The notes: generated from the sequence alone by a model not told the origin. 64,000 bases of DNA from Monocercomonoides exilis (GCA_001643675.2 LSRY02000012.1:498501-562500); one strand, 5' to 3'; shown: positions 17,745 through 30,912, counted from the stretch's first letter. Numbers and translations are program-made.

Positions 17745-18644
17745 ACACACATAATCAGTTCTCTGTGACTTTGATGTTTCAAATAATATCCATTCATTTC
17801 TCACACTTCATTCACTTCGCTCATTTCGTGCATGTCGCGCTCATTCCTCACACACATCGCACATATCGCCCATTTCATCATTTTCATTTGATGCTTCTCT
17901 TTCTTTCTTTCTTTCTCACAACTTCATGAAGCCATATCAACACACTGCACCTGTTTTTGATAATCACACAGACCATTCATTTCAGTTTTGGATTCATATT
18001 TATTGAGCTCTTGTTACATATTCAATATTTGAAATAGTTTCTTTTGCTTTTCATGGAGAACCCAATTCTCCAAATGTGTTCTTATTTATGTAATATCCTA
18101 TTATTCTTGTTTTATGACAAGCTTTCTACTTTGTCTTCTCAAAATTTTCGTGTTATCATTTGAAGAATTGTTAGATAACTTATTTTTTTGTGTATATTTA
18201 TTCAGATTAACTTTTTTAAACAAATCCTCGTCTCCTTTATCGAATGCATGATTTTTGATACGTTGCAAAAACACCGTTATGTTTATGTTAAGATTCGTTC
18301 ATTTTTAGAAACAATAATATGATCTTCAAATATTCGAATTCTGCATCATTTGACTATCAAAAAATTGAACAAGAACTTTAAAATTACCAACGAAAACTCA
18401 AAAAACAACTGATTCTTTGTGGAATATTTGACAATGCTTATGTTTTGCATTTGGAATAAAAAAAATATAATTCATGTTAAGCATAAAGACACTTTCCACA
18501 GTCATAAACAAAGAATATTGTCATTCAATTTCTCACTTTGAAGATCAACAAAAACATCAGCAAATGCCAAGTTAACATAAATCATATTAATAATAAATAC
18601 TACTATGTTTGAAAGTTAAATCATTATTAAATGCAATTTCTTTA
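17745..18644. other. Spacer between convergent genes
   Basis: About 900 bp lies between the stops of the plus-strand ARM/SPRY-like gene and the minus-strand p34-like gene. It must contain both 3' untranslated regions. Near 17780-17890 there is a loose run of CATTTC/CACTTCGC-like words and at about 17900-17920 a (TTTC)n tract. The rest is AT-rich. No gene or RNA was recognised. Confidence 0.65.
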
Positions 18645-20416
18645 TTATTCCTTCTTTTCAGAAGATTCTTCTTCTTTTTCTTCTTCTTCATTATCATCAA
18701 CCTCATTGATCAACATCTCCATCAAAATTGATACCTTCGCAGCAAAGTCTTGTCTTGCTGTTCCCTGATAAGAAAGAATCAAGAACACAATTTTTGAGAT
18801 TGCCAGATGCAAAACAAAACATTCACGAATAATAAGTGAATGGCCAATATTATGAGAATGATTCAGGATTTGTCATTTAGGAAATAGAGTTAAAAAAAGA
18901 AAGAAAAATACATTGACATACAGAAAGCGTTGAAGAATATGCTTTGATAACACTCATCTGAGACATTAATCCATCAATTGTGTAAAGAGGATCCAGCAAA
19001 TCTTTTAATTTCATTTCCTAACATTGATTAAATTCGAATTAATAAGAAAATATCGCGATATGATAACAGAAAAAAATAGTTCAAACTGATGTAATTTCTT
19101 GTGCAAGCCCAAATTTTCCCATGGAAACCCACTTTTCCAGCATTTTTTCAATCGATTCTTTTGATTCATCCTCTGGCGGTGCTGATGAAGATGATGTGCT
19201 ATCTTTCTTACTGTCCTCAGAAAATGAAGAAGAAGATGAATCCGAAGACGTAGATGAGGCTGAAGCAGAAGAACAAGAGGATGAAGTTTGGGGCATTGAG
19301 AGAAGAGCATCAGTTGCAGAGTGAATGCTCTCTGACTGACTTTGAGATGATGATGTCTTTGGAGTGACACTTGACGAATTGCTGGACGACGATAAAGATG
19401 GAGCAGAAGAAGAAGGGCAACAGCAAGAAGAAGATGAACCTTTAGAGTTAGTCGTATTGGTTGTGGACGAAGATGATGAAGGAGATGCTGATGATGAAAT
19501 ATCTCCTTCTACAAGTTTTGAACGATGCCTTCCTTTTCTTTCTAATGTTTTTTTAAAAATACATGATAAATATTAAAAGCAAAGACAGTTTCAAAGCAAT
19601 AATTTTTATAACCTTTCATTTGACTAATTGGCCACTGATAACATTCAATTGCTTCATAAATCCTATCCACGCCTTCTTTTTCATCTTTCAAAAATAAATG
19701 AATAAAAAATGAAATAAAAAAAATAAAAAAATTAAAAATATTTGTCCAAAAAAAAAGTCACATACAAAATATCGAAGATTTTTTAGAATCCTTCTCTTCT
19801 GAATTTTTAATTGACGTTTCTTCCTTTTTTGGGGTTTCACATTTTTTCCTAAAATCGCATTCTATATAATCTGAAAAATGCTCACGGCACCATTGTTCTC
19901 TTTCCAATGAAATTGATTCTTCTTCATTAGATTTAGGACTTTCAAAACATCGTTCGTCTGTTTCTGGCCTGTAAACACCAACTACAAGAACCAGTTCAGG
20001 ATCTCCATCTTCTCGAATTGAAGAAATAAACTGTTTAATTTTATCAAAACAAGCATCTGCATTCTACAAACGAATTGTTTATTGATATGTTATATGAATT
20101 AAAAGTTTTTCCATTCATCAAAACAAACTTTGTTTAAATCAAAACACAATACAAAGCCTTGAGGTGATGTTGTGTGGGGATTAAGTTCAGAAATATTATG
20201 GATAGAACATTCAACAATTGCTGAATAATAAGCATTGTCAACATTTAAAGATCCTTTTGGAAATGACAATAATTTGTCATCCTTTGTCAAAGCTGAAAAA
20301 ATTATAACAACATTTGGCTATATGATAATAAAAAATATTTTAAAACCTTTCAAAACTTTGCTTCGGCCAGAAAAATTTTCTCCAATTAAAAATACATCAT
20401 TTTTTAAATTGCTCAT
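18645..20416 (-). CDS. AAGAB/p34-like adaptin-binding protein
   Basis: Seven exons join in frame: 20347-20416, 20129-20292, 19766-20063, 19613-19684, 19087-19541, 18922-19017, 18645-18764 (424 residues). The start reads MSNLKNDVFLIGENFSGRSK, a degenerate GTPase-like first strand and loop. GFVLCFDL and LVLVVGVY follow as later strands, then EQWCREHFSDYIEC, which matches the EWC...H motif of p34 proteins, and GVDRIYEAI. After a Ser/Thr-rich linker (exon 5) the C-terminus has LSGTARQDFAAKVSILMEMLI, like the short helical C-terminal domain of alpha/gamma-adaptin binding protein p34. p34 (AAGAB) is a chaperone for assembly of AP-1 and AP-2 clathrin adaptors in the cytosol. The assignment rests on motif order recalled by eye, so other GTPase-like proteins remain possible. 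Confidence 0.6.
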
Positions 20417-20559
20417 AATAATAAAAAAATTTACACAAAGATCAAAATTTACAAAAAAAATATTCCAATTAGCTCAATAAACAGCGTATATATAATTTAA
20501 TAACTATAAATCGAAATCTAATATATTTTGAATTTATAAACACAACATAAAGTTCATAT

Positions 20560-21403
20560 TCAAGTCTGATTTGAAGGTGAATTATCTTCAATGTCCATTT
20601 TGTTTGAAGGTGTAAGGCTTTCACTATCTGTTTTTTCGGAATCAATCTGCATTTTAGATAAATCTGGAGAATTTTTGTCATTCTGTTGATCACTATCTTC
20701 TTTCTCGCTCTTTAAATCCTTAAAATCACTTTCATTGATAACAACTTTTGAATTTTCTTCTTCACTTTCACTATCTTGATTATCACTTTCAGATTCATCG
20801 GAAAATCCATCTTCTTCTGGAAATGTTGCTGAAAAACAAAAAAATTTATCATCCATTATGAATGTCTCACAAACCTTGGTACAATAAAATTTCTCTTTTT
20901 TGTTCTTCCAGAGATTCTACAAGTTCAGCTATATTTTGCAAAGCTCTCTGTTTTATTCTTTCGCATTCGCTCTTTATTTAAAAAAAAGCTAGAAATTGTG
21001 AGAACTTAAAAAGCAAGGTCCAACCTCATAAGAGTCCAAGGCAGATTTCCTTGCAGCAGCGTACTTATGATAAACATTCTGCTTATGATAATTTTCAAGA
21101 AGATTTAGTAAAGCAAGTTTATTTTCTCTTTGCTGAATTAGTCTTCGCATTTCTCTTTGAAATCTTGGATGCGTTGCTAATAATATAGAAAAAATCATTC
21201 AAATGTCAAAAATTATAAATATTCACAATACCCACTCCCGGTGGAAGTTTTTTCTGTAATTCAGTGATCCTTTGCTGTGTTTCATAAAATTGAATTTAAA
21301 ACCAAGAGCATTTAACAAAACAAAAATAACTTTATAAAAGAAAATATAAACATAAAATTTCAACCATTTGTTCGGAATTTAAATTTTGTGATGGCTGATT
21401 CAT
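20560..21403 (-). CDS. Sds3-like protein (Sin3/HDAC complex subunit family)
   Basis: Five exons: 21365-21403, 21232-21274, 21025-21176, 20875-20971, 20560-20828, giving 199 residues. The order ITELQKKLPPGVATHPRF, then REMRRLIQQRENKLALL, a coiled helix (YHKQNVYHKYAAARKSALDSYE), and AELVESLEEQKREI fits the Sds3/BRMS1 family, whose members carry a THPEF-like motif before a long charged coil. Those proteins bridge Sin3 to histone deacetylase in the nucleus. The last 85 residues are acidic and Ser-rich. It lies 143 bp upstream of the p34-like gene on the same strand and 330 bp from the divergent pantothenate kinase start. The family call is tentative because coiled coils resemble one another. Confidence 0.55.
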
Positions 21404-21733
21404 TTTTAAAATAACAATTTACCAATTGATGATCACTTTTGACCCAGATTATTAATTGATGAAAGGTTTCATTTTCTATATTCTCAAGAAAAACATGCAT
21501 TTTAATAAAATATATTGATGTTTCATCTTTTTTGATTTTAAGATATTTAATTTTTTATGGGTAGATCTTGTAAACTCAATTTTTATTAATATTTCCGGTT
21601 TGATTGAATTATCATGAGAAAAATTATTTATTTTTGTTATGACATTATTATTGTTGTTTGCTTGAGAAGTTTAAAGATTCAAATTGATATCTTATCAATT
21701 TGACGAATATTCGAGAAATTATCGATTTTGTGA
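21404..21733. promoter_or_regulatory. Divergent promoter region, Sds3-like / pantothenate kinase
   Basis: 330 bp separates the two divergent start codons. It is AT-rich with no open frame or repeat that I can support. Promoters for both genes are expected here. No specific element is recognised. Confidence 0.45.
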
Positions 21734-24638
21734 ATGGATCTCCTGTTTTCTAAAATGGCAGGTTTGGCTAAAACTGACAATTATTTAGATGATTGGCAGT
21801 ATGACGATGGAAACGAAGAACCAGTGGGTTTGCTCATTATTTTTATGAAATATATAACATTTTTGAAATGTTAACTTTTATTCGGAGAAACTACGGAGTC
21901 TTTATTTGTTCATTCTCTTGACAGTCTTAAGCTGGTATACTATTTTGTTTGGAATTTCATTGTGGTTTATTTTTTGTCCATTTGTGTCTAGACATTGGAT
22001 ATTGGAGGCTCTTTGACTAAATTATGTGTATACATTCCCGACAGCGCTCTTGTCTCACTTCACGAACCTCTTAGATCTTTCTTTTCCGTATTTTCACCAC
22101 CTCATTCTCGCTCATCACATTCTTCAGCAAAAAGCAAACCATCCACACCCACGAAAACACATTCAAGAGATTCCTCTCCATCACCAAACGTTTCAAGTCA
22201 CCAACCTCAAACCACACAAGCGAATCATCACCCGATTCCTTCACCAAAGCCACAACGAGCCCAAGTTTTTGCTGCACCTAAGGCAAAATCCATGACAAAC
22301 CATCTTTCACCTTCAGTTTTATCAAAAACACCAAGTCTCTCTTCTGTGCAAGGTAACTGGGTGCTCCCATCCTTTCAACCATATCAAGATTCTGCACATG
22401 CGCCGACATCGCCGGGTGTTTCTTCAAAACATTCAACTCCTTCATCTGAATTATCAAACGAAAAAGGCAAATCTGTCGCTGGACATTCAGAGAAAGGATC
22501 AACTTCAGAAGCTGCTACGACGACTCCACCGCTTCCTTTGGGTTCATCAAGCTCATCATCACACGTAGGTTCAAGCGCTCATTCTTCGTCTTCGTCTTCG
22601 TCTTCATCTTCGTCTTCCAAGCCATCCTGTATTCAGGGAATTCGCCTTCACAAATCACTTACACTTTCACTTGAAGGAGTTTCTTCTCTGAGAGGCACTC
22701 TGTTCTTTTGCTCTTGCCCCACAAGAGATATAAACTATGTCATTTCATTTATAAAAGGTCTGTCACAAAATAATGAATACTTGTTTGATTAAAGGATGCT
22801 GTTATTGGAACAATGAACTTGTTCATTTAATTGACAAATAGATTTAATTCCATATTTACAATTAAAAACATTTTTTTGACATTTTTTTTCTCTTCTTTTT
22901 TCTTTTAACTGCAATCGTATCTCAGAATTGCGTGTTGTATGCCCCCTCAGCCAGATACGAGGCACTGGAGGAGGAATGTTTAAGTTTCGAGATCTGTTTG
23001 CAGAACAGCTGGATTCACTGGAACTTGTCTCGATTGATGAAATGCAGGTTTGATAATGCATTATATTGATAAAATGAACAAATGGAATTTTTTATAATTT
23101 TTTATATGATTATCAAATTCACAATTAACTTCCATAAATAACAGTCACTTGTGAAAGGAGCTGACTTTCTGCTTTCTTCTGTTCCTGAAGAATCATTTTG
23201 CTATCTTCCTTACATTGACAACGATCATCCTCGAGTATTTCAACCATTAAAGGTTTGAATTTCTTTATAATAATGTATATCGGTTTTCCTAATTTTATTT
23301 TGATTTATCATTTTTAATTCACATTTTCCCCGTTGCTCACACTCTTTTTTAAAACTCATTTTTTCTTTCAGCCTTCTCCATACCCATATATCTTTTGCAA
23401 CATTGGCACGGGGACATCCATATTATGTGCCACATCTCGAGGGAAGTTTGAGCGAGTCACGGGCTCAACCCTTGGTGGAGGGGCCTTCTTTGGCCTGGCG
23501 AAGCTGCTGACTGGAGAGAAGACATTTGACGGGATGGTCGAACGAGCCAAAAGAGGAGCGGCAAAGAACGTGAACATGACAGTCGGGGATATTTACGGAG
23601 GAAGCTATGGAGGAATTGGGCTGCAGAGCGATATGCCCGCTGGAGCGTTTGGGAAGGTGGTGATGACAGCTGATGAAGACGAGAAGGAAAATGAAATGCA
23701 TAAAGAACAAGAAAAACTGACAGAAAAGAAAGAAAGAGAAAATGAAATGAAAAAAGCAAGCAATGTGACAGATCTTGACGAGATGGAGGAGGAAAGGGGG
23801 AAGAAGAAGGCGGAAGAAGAAAAAGAATCGAAGGCTGCTGAATCAGATCCAGATGCAAACGAAAAACGACAAAAAGAGGAGAAAATGCAGAAATATGATC
23901 CAGAAGTGAACCAAGGATTCCAGTTTGTTTTATTTTTATTGAGTCTTTTATTTTATTTTTATTTATTTATTTTTTTCTTTTATTTTTTTCCTTTTTATTA
24001 CATACAATTTACATTTATTTTCAAACATTCAATTTCTTTTTTTGAAAAACAAATATTTGGCTTTCCATGCTTTAACAACTACAGAAAAGATGATTTGACA
24101 AGAGCTGTTTTGGATTTAATCACTTCGCACATTAGTCAGCTAGTGTTCTTCGTTTGCACGAAGCATTCAGTGAGGACTGTATATTTTGGAGGCTCATTCA
24201 TTGCAGATAACCCCGATGTTATGGGATCCATTTCACAGATGGTAAATTATTTTTCGTTTGGTCAAATAAAGGTGTGATTTTTGAGACACATTTTTTTTTC
24301 TGTAACATCATATTTCTTAAAAAATATAAACACAATTTTGACTCATATTAATAATCATTTATATAATAATTTAACAGACGTGTTATCTTCGGCACGAAGC
24401 ATTCGTTGGCGCGATTGGAGGCATGATAGAAACACTCGGCATTCCATCTCTTCCTTCTCCTGCGTCTTCTGCTTCGGAAGATTCACAGAGAATGATGAGG
24501 GCAATGTCCCCATCCTCAAACACTGTTGCTCACACAACACCACAACGCACTGCTTCTCCTTCTTCTAGACGCACTCCATCACTTCAAATTGATGCAAATT
24601 CTTGGTCAAAATATTTTGGAGGCGATCTTTTTGAGTAG
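21734..24638 (+). CDS. Pantothenate kinase (eukaryotic type II)
   Basis: Phosphorylates pantothenate, the first step of CoA synthesis. Seven exons: 21734-21823, 21992-22757, 22926-23047, 23145-23252, 23372-23922, 24085-24241, 24378-24638, giving 684 residues. Family marks in order: TLDIGGSLTKLC (ATP-binding strand), IRGTGGGMFKF, PYIFCNIGTGTSI, RVTGSTLGGGAFFGL, NVNMTVGDIYGG, VYFGGSF, and YLRHEAFVGAIGG. It is longer than usual enzymes (about 370-450 residues for the core). One insertion of about 200 Ser/Pro/His-rich residues follows the first strand, and a Glu/Lys-rich insertion of about 85 residues lies after GAFGKVVM. A Ser/Arg-rich tail follows the core. The first intron is placed before TLDIGG (donor GTGGG). 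Confidence 0.95.
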
Positions 24639-24814
24639 AAAAAATAATCATTGTTATAATTTTAATTTTTTTATTCTGTTATTTTAAAATATGTTGCACT
24701 CTTTTTTTTCTCATACATTTTCGTTATTCATTTATTTTTGAGTTTTTTACATTATCTTAATTATTATTCATTTTTATTTGTGGGCTTTAATGATTCGTTT
24801 GTTGTTATATTATT

Positions 24815-27800
24815 GATGGGTAAGATCATGCGTGATGAAAGATGTGTGTCTTTTTTTGATTTTCAAGAAACAATTGATCATTTTAAAAAATATATTTAAA
24901 CGAAAAACTTAAAAACGCACATTGCATATATTTATTTATATCAAATTTTGTTTTATTATTCTGGAAAATCCTTTTTTAAAGTTATATTTCATAACAGCGC
25001 AAAAACCAACAGCTGTCAGCCATGCTTTTGCGTGCCACTTCACAAATTGCACGGATGATAATTTAATTCTATGGTATATGAGATTTGTTTCTTTTACATT
25101 TTTCAATTTTTTTATTTTAGTAAATCAACCTCACTAGAAGTGTATTTGCTTTCAGCAGAGGGCCTTCTTCCAACATTTGACATTTCACTTTTTGGACATG
25201 TAACTGCAATTCAAAAGCTTCGATTTCCTGAAGATACAACAGATTCCATTGTTTTTATAACTTCAAAATATCAGATTGGAGTTCTTTCATACAATACATC
25301 CACAAAATCCGTTATAACAAGAGCAGCAGGAACAATTCAGGAAGCAGTTGGAAGATCAACTGGTTTGCTTATTTGTCAATTCCTTTTCTAATCAAAGAAA
25401 AAAATTTTAACATTATATCCTTTCTTCAGATTCAAATCCTCTCCTCACAATTGATCCTCAACTGCGTGCAATTGCCATTCACGCATATCAAGGACTTATT
25501 AAAATTATTCCCGTTCATAGGAATGGGGTATTTGGCGAAGCGTTTACAGTTCGACTTGAAGAACCAACCGTTATTGATTTCGCATTTTTATCGGGGTGCT
25601 CAATACCAACTCTCTGTGTTCTTACCGAAACACGTACAGGTCAAAGACAAGTTAAAGTATTCGAATTAGAGTCGAGCACAGCAACCTTCAAAGCTCATCC
25701 TTCACCTCTTTTTCCAGCCGATGTTGAAAATGGAAGTAATCTTATTATTCCTGTCGCAGAACCATTCAGTGTGTAAGATTCTTTTAAACTTCTTATTTTT
25801 GATAACTTTTATCATTTTCTTTTTTCTTTCTTTCTTTCTTTCTTTCTTTTTTATCCACTCATCTTTCTCTTTCTTCGCCCTTTCTTTCCTTTCATTGAAG
25901 ATGGATTTGCTGTTGTTGGAAGCAAAACTGTATCATATTTCCCTTCTCAGTTGAAATACCTCTCATCCACAATCACTTCATCCTCACCAGCAGCCACAAA
26001 AGATGCTGCCATTTTCTTTCCTCCAACCACCACCTCAGTTTCAATTGGATACAAAGAGGTACTTCCTTCATCATCATCATCATCATCTTCTTCTTCTTCT
26101 TCTTCTGTTTCCTCAACAAGCAACCTTCTTCTTTCTCCACTGCACCCTCAATCATCTGACTCCGCACGCACCACTCGCCAGCTACAGCTCACAGACACAC
26201 AATTTACTGCTTATGCCCCCATCGATGCTGGCCATTATCTTCTTGGAGATATCTATGGACATCTAATACTCCTGTCTATCACACCTTCTGCACCTTCTTC
26301 TTCTTCTTCTTCTTCTTCATATTCTCCCTTCTCATCCCCATCTCCTCTTCTTTCCTCCCTCTTCTCTGTGAATCTGACTCTTTTAGGTGTCACTTCGATC
26401 CCTTCGGCCATTGCTCCTATTGACGCTGGCTTTGTCTTCATCGCCTCTGAATGCGGAGACTCACAGCTTGTGCAGATAAAAAGGGTGAATAAATCACACA
26501 GAAGGAAGAAAGAGATGAAAGAGAAGAAAGGAATGGAAGGAAAGAGAAGAGAGAAAGAAGGAGAAGGAGAAGGAGAAGGAGAAGGAGAAATGAATGGAGC
26601 AAATATGGCTTCTTTGAAAGGTGCAGCAGGAGAGGTGCGCGTGAAGACGATGGAAGAGAAGGAAACACTGAACAACAATGGAAATAACATGAAGGAAAGA
26701 AGAAGAGAAAGGGCAGATGTTGAAAACAGCATGTCTGATGAATACACAGATGAAGTGGTTGCAGAAGAAGAAAATGATGGTGAAGAAGATGATGATGAAG
26801 GAGAAGAGGGCAAAGCTATGTTCATTTCTGGTTTCCAAGCGAAGGCAGAGCAGTGGGTTGTGAAGGTGATGGACACCTTCACAAACATTGGTCCGATTGT
26901 TGACTGTGTCGTGGTGGATGCAGATGTGATGACAAGAACAAGTACAAAACAAGAAGAAAACCAGAATCAGAATGGACAATCGACATCGTCTTCATCTTCT
27001 TCCTCTTCTTCCTCTTCCTCTTCTTCTTCCTCCCAGCCGTTGATCATCACCTGCAGCGGAGACCGGAAAGACGGGTCCATCCGCATCATCCGGAGTGGTG
27101 TTGGTGTGGAGCAGATTGTGAATGAAGAGTGCGAAGGCATCAGAGGCCTCTTTTCGATCCCATCGTATGCCTCGTTTATTCCACCGAAGAGGAAAGAGAA
27201 GTCAAATAAAATGGATGTGGAAGATGATGAAGGTATTTCATCATCATCGTCTTCTTCTCTTTCTCTCAATGATTCATGCGGCATTGAGCATTCCTATCTG
27301 CTTCAGTCCTATCTGAACGGCACCAGGGCGCTGACTCTGACACCCGAAGGCGAGTTTCTCGAAGTGGAGATCGAGGGAATAGATGCAGATGAAGAGACCA
27401 TTGCGTGTGGAGTGCTGTGTGTTGAGGCTAATGATGCTGCTGCTGACAATGATGATGAAAGGAGAGAAGGAGGCAAAAAGGGAAGGAAGATGAAAAGAGG
27501 GAATGGGAAAAGACTGTTTATTGTTCAGGCGACTTCGAAGAGCATCAATGTGATTGAATATCCGGACCCTTCTGCACACGATGCTTCAATGAAAGACTCA
27601 CAATCATCATCTTCATCTTCCTCTTCTTCTCTTTCTTCCCCATATTTCCATCGTGTTCTCAGTTGGACTCCCTCTGCTATTGCTGCCATGTCGCCAATGC
27701 CATCTCCTTCTATCACAAAGGCTGCAATCATCGAAGGCACCAACACAATTGTCGTGGGGCTGTCGAAGGGAACTTTGGTTTCTCTCACTTTAGCAGTCAA

Positions 27801-30800
27801 AGCATCATCATCATCATCATCATCTTCTTCTTCTTCTTCTTCTTCTTCTTCTTTCTCTGAAGCAGAAGTGTATTTTGTTACCAACTCTCATTGCAACGTG
27901 AACAGCGACATTTCCTCTCTTGCTGCTTGGATGCTTGAACCTCCACTGCACAACTTGCCTCTTCCAAAATCTTCTCTTTCAAATCTTTCTTCTTCTTCTT
28001 CTTCTCTTTCCTCTTCTTCTTCTTCCATTGCCACCGTCTCAGGCTTTGCCATAGCTGGTCTGTGGAAGAACCTCTCTTTATGCTGTCTTTCTCTCCCGTC
28101 GCTGGAGAAGCTGTGGGAAATGCCACTCGAAATCGCATCTGTCCCTCGAAGCATCGTGTTTCTGCCTCCATCCTATGCTCTTGCATCTTCTGAGTCCTCT
28201 TCTTCATCCTCTTCTTCATCAGATGATTCTCATCATCATTACTTGGACAACAGAATATCACTTGCACACTCCTGCCAATGTCCGCACTGTCAAAACATCC
28301 GCTCTTCTTCTTCTTCTTCTCCTTCTTCTCTCATTCAAACACAATCTCAATCTTCCTCTTCCTCCTCCTCTTCTTCTTCTCCCTCTCTTCCACCTCCTCA
28401 ATGCTTCCTTCTGGCTGGTCTGGGGAATGGCCATCTGGTGACACTTCGTATCTGCCCATTGACTGCAACGATTGAAGACCAGCGCTCTTCTTCACTCGCC
28501 ACTTACCCTCTCCTTCTGATGCCCTTCACTACACTCAAAACAGTTTATTCTTCTTCTGCTTCTTCTTCCTCTTCCTCTCCTTCTGCTTCTTCTTCATTGC
28601 AATCTCCTTCTCCACTCACAGACGAAGACACAAAAGTCGTCAAGCGCTTCCAGCAGAACGTGTTTGTCTCGTCTGACCGCCCTGCCGTCCTCACACTTCA
28701 AGAATCAGCTTCTCTTTCTCCTTCCTCTTCCTCTTCTTCTTCTTCCTCCTCTTCTTCCTCTTCATCAAACACCCAACCACACATGCTCATGTCCACGCGT
28801 CTTGTCTGCAACATGGTGAATGCAAAGGACATCACCACCGCTGCCCCCTTCTCCACACCTCTTGTCCCTTCAGCCTTGTTCCTCTCCACTCCTTCCCATC
28901 TCCTCTTTGCTACACTCGATGCTGCACAGTCGCTCCAAGTGCAGACAATCCCATTGGGAGAGACTCCTCGCAGGTTGTGTGTGGACGAGGAGGCTGGGTG
29001 TATTGTGGTGGGCACACACAGAGAATACCCTCCGCTTAGAAGATGTGGGGGGAGGTGGAGGGATAGTGGAGATTATGGAGATTATGGCGAAGAGGGAGAC
29101 AAACAGACAGGGAAGAAGAGGAGAAGGATGATGAGGGATGTGAGTGGAGGAGAAGGGAGAGAAACGAGGGGAAACATTTCGAATGGGATGTTTGGATCGA
29201 TAGAGATGCAGATGATGAATTCTTTATCATCATCATCATCATTTTCTTCTTCTTCTTCTTCTTCTTCTTCATTTCCATCCTCAATGATGTCAACTGATTT
29301 TGATGATGCCCTGGAAGAGGCATTGCCTTCAGAGCAGGACTTTCTCCACACCATCGACATTTCCACGCACCAGCTGAAGCATTCCTACCCACTCAGCCCA
29401 AACGAAGTCGTCCTCACCATTCTCAACATTAATCTTCCTGTTTATTCTAATTCCACTCAAAAATCATCATCATCTTCTTCTTTCTCCTCTTCCTCTTCTT
29501 CCAAACAACCTCCTTCCTCTCCCCCTCTCCGTTTCATCGCCGTCGGCACTGCTTTCCTCTACCCGGACGAACCAGAAGCATCCAAAGGGCGCATCCTTCT
29601 CTTCACAGTGCACCCTTCTTCGCTCTTTCTCGAGCTGTCTGCGGTGGCCGAGGCACAAGGCGCTGTGACTCGCCTGGCAACCGTGTGTGGAACGCATCTG
29701 GTGGCTGCTGTGAACAACAGAGTGAGCATCTATTCGTTGGCCATCAATAACACATGTGAAGGTGGATCATTATTCAACAGCTTTTCAGCAATTAACACAG
29801 CATCATCATCATCATCATCTTCTTCTTCTTCTTTGTCTGTCCCTTCTCTCCTCCCCTTCCTTCCCCTCCACCCATCACGCACAGTGCTCCGCCGTGTGGC
29901 GACACGTGCATCTGGGGTGATGACTGTCTCTTTAGCCACACGGGGTGATCTCATCATCATTGGAGACATTGCCAGGAGCCTGACGCTGCTGAGATTCAAC
30001 CAAATTACACTGCAGATCGAGGCGCTGGCGATGGAGGCAGCGGCGAGGTGGGTGAGCGACTGTGCATTTCTGATGGAGGATGTGGGGCAATTGAAGAGAG
30101 GGAAAAGAGAGAGAGAAGGGGAGAAAGGAGAAGGAGAAGGAGAAAGAGAAAAAGGAGAAAAGACAGAGAAAACGGGAAAAAGAGATTCCGAAGCCAGTTT
30201 GTTGAGGGAGCTTGTGGTGGCAGCTGACAGCAATGGCAATCTTGTGGTGCTGAAGAGAGGTGCAGCAGAGAACGACGGGAGGAGAGAGGCACACGACGCT
30301 GAGCAGACAGCAGAGGCAATCAGAGCATATTTGAGGGAAGGATCGGGATTCACAGCAGCGAGGAAGGAGGAGATGATGAGCATAGAAGAAGCACACAGCG
30401 TGAATTCTTCTTCTTCATCTTCATCTTCATCATCTTCTTCTTCTTCGTCTTCCTCTTCGTCTTCATCATCAACATCATCCTCCGACCAGTTCAGCCCGTC
30501 TCTCTCCATCGTAGCCGGCCTCCACACAGGATCCCTCGTCAACAAGCTCGTTCCCTGCTTCCTCCACAAGCCAGGCGCCCCTCAGCCATCAGCTTCTTTG
30601 CTCGCTGTGACTGCAGATGGGGCATTGCATTTCCTCCTCACTCTTCCGCAGCCTTTCTCCTCTTTCGCGGCTGATGTGGCTGGTCGCATCTCGGCATCAG
30701 CAGCAGGGATCGGGTCTCTTCGCCATTCAGAGTGGAGAGCACAGTGGCACCACTCAGGCAGAACGCTGCCGACTTTTCATGTGACTGATGGAAATCTTCT

Positions 30801-30912
30801 GGAATTATATACAACATTAAACCCAAGAACAAAGAAAAGAATTGCTTCAGAAGTTAAAATGGATGAATCTGAGATAATTCGTGGAATAGAAGAACTTTCA
30901 CGACTTCATTAA
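24815..30912 (+). CDS. DDB1: DNA damage-binding protein 1 (CUL4 ubiquitin ligase adaptor)
   Basis: DDB1 links CUL4 to substrate receptors through three beta-propellers. Certain exons are 24998-25073, 25121-25362, 25430-25768 and 25901-30912. The N-terminus AQKPTAV is a DDB1 signature. Others are RLEEPTVIDFAF, DTFTNIGPIVD, TCSGDRKDGSIRIIRSGVG, KGRILLF, TRGDLIIIGD, SLVNKLVP, HSEWRAQW, and the end IEELSRLH. Predicted length is about 1,890 residues against about 1,100-1,150 for the family. The excess is polyserine, Glu/Lys and Gly/Arg linkers between blades, so the core looks intact. The start is unresolved: ATGG at 24815 spliced (GTAAG donor) to 24998 gives MAQKPTAV, while ATG at 24835 spliced to 24982 gives a short leader then FITAQKPTAV. 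The last exon is one 5-kb frame. Confidence 0.93.
25817..25850 (+). repeat. (TTTC)n microsatellite in a DDB1 intron
   Basis: A perfect or near-perfect TTTC tetranucleotide run lies in the last DDB1 intron (25769-25900), ahead of the acceptor at 25900. It can serve as the polypyrimidine tract. It is likely length-variable. Confidence 0.6.
30405..30474 (+). repeat. Polyserine-coding TCN repeat in DDB1
   Basis: A run of about 23 serine codons written with mixed TCT, TCC, TCA and TCG. Similar tracts in the same gene lie near 26070-26109, 26293-26327, 26983-27033, 27811-27855, 28718-28768, 29226-29276 and 29800-29840. The mixed codons show it is not a fresh pure microsatellite. They sit between conserved propeller blades. 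Confidence 0.85.

Noticed and set aside
21734-24638. Altered genetic code (TAA/TAG as Gln), as in some oxymonads
   Set aside because: Gln is written CAA/CAG throughout, and TAA, TAG and TGA all sit at natural gene ends.
26253-26888. Minus-strand open frame inside DDB1
   Set aside because: It mirrors TCN and GAA repeats of the coding strand. DDB1 on the plus strand has recognisable domains.
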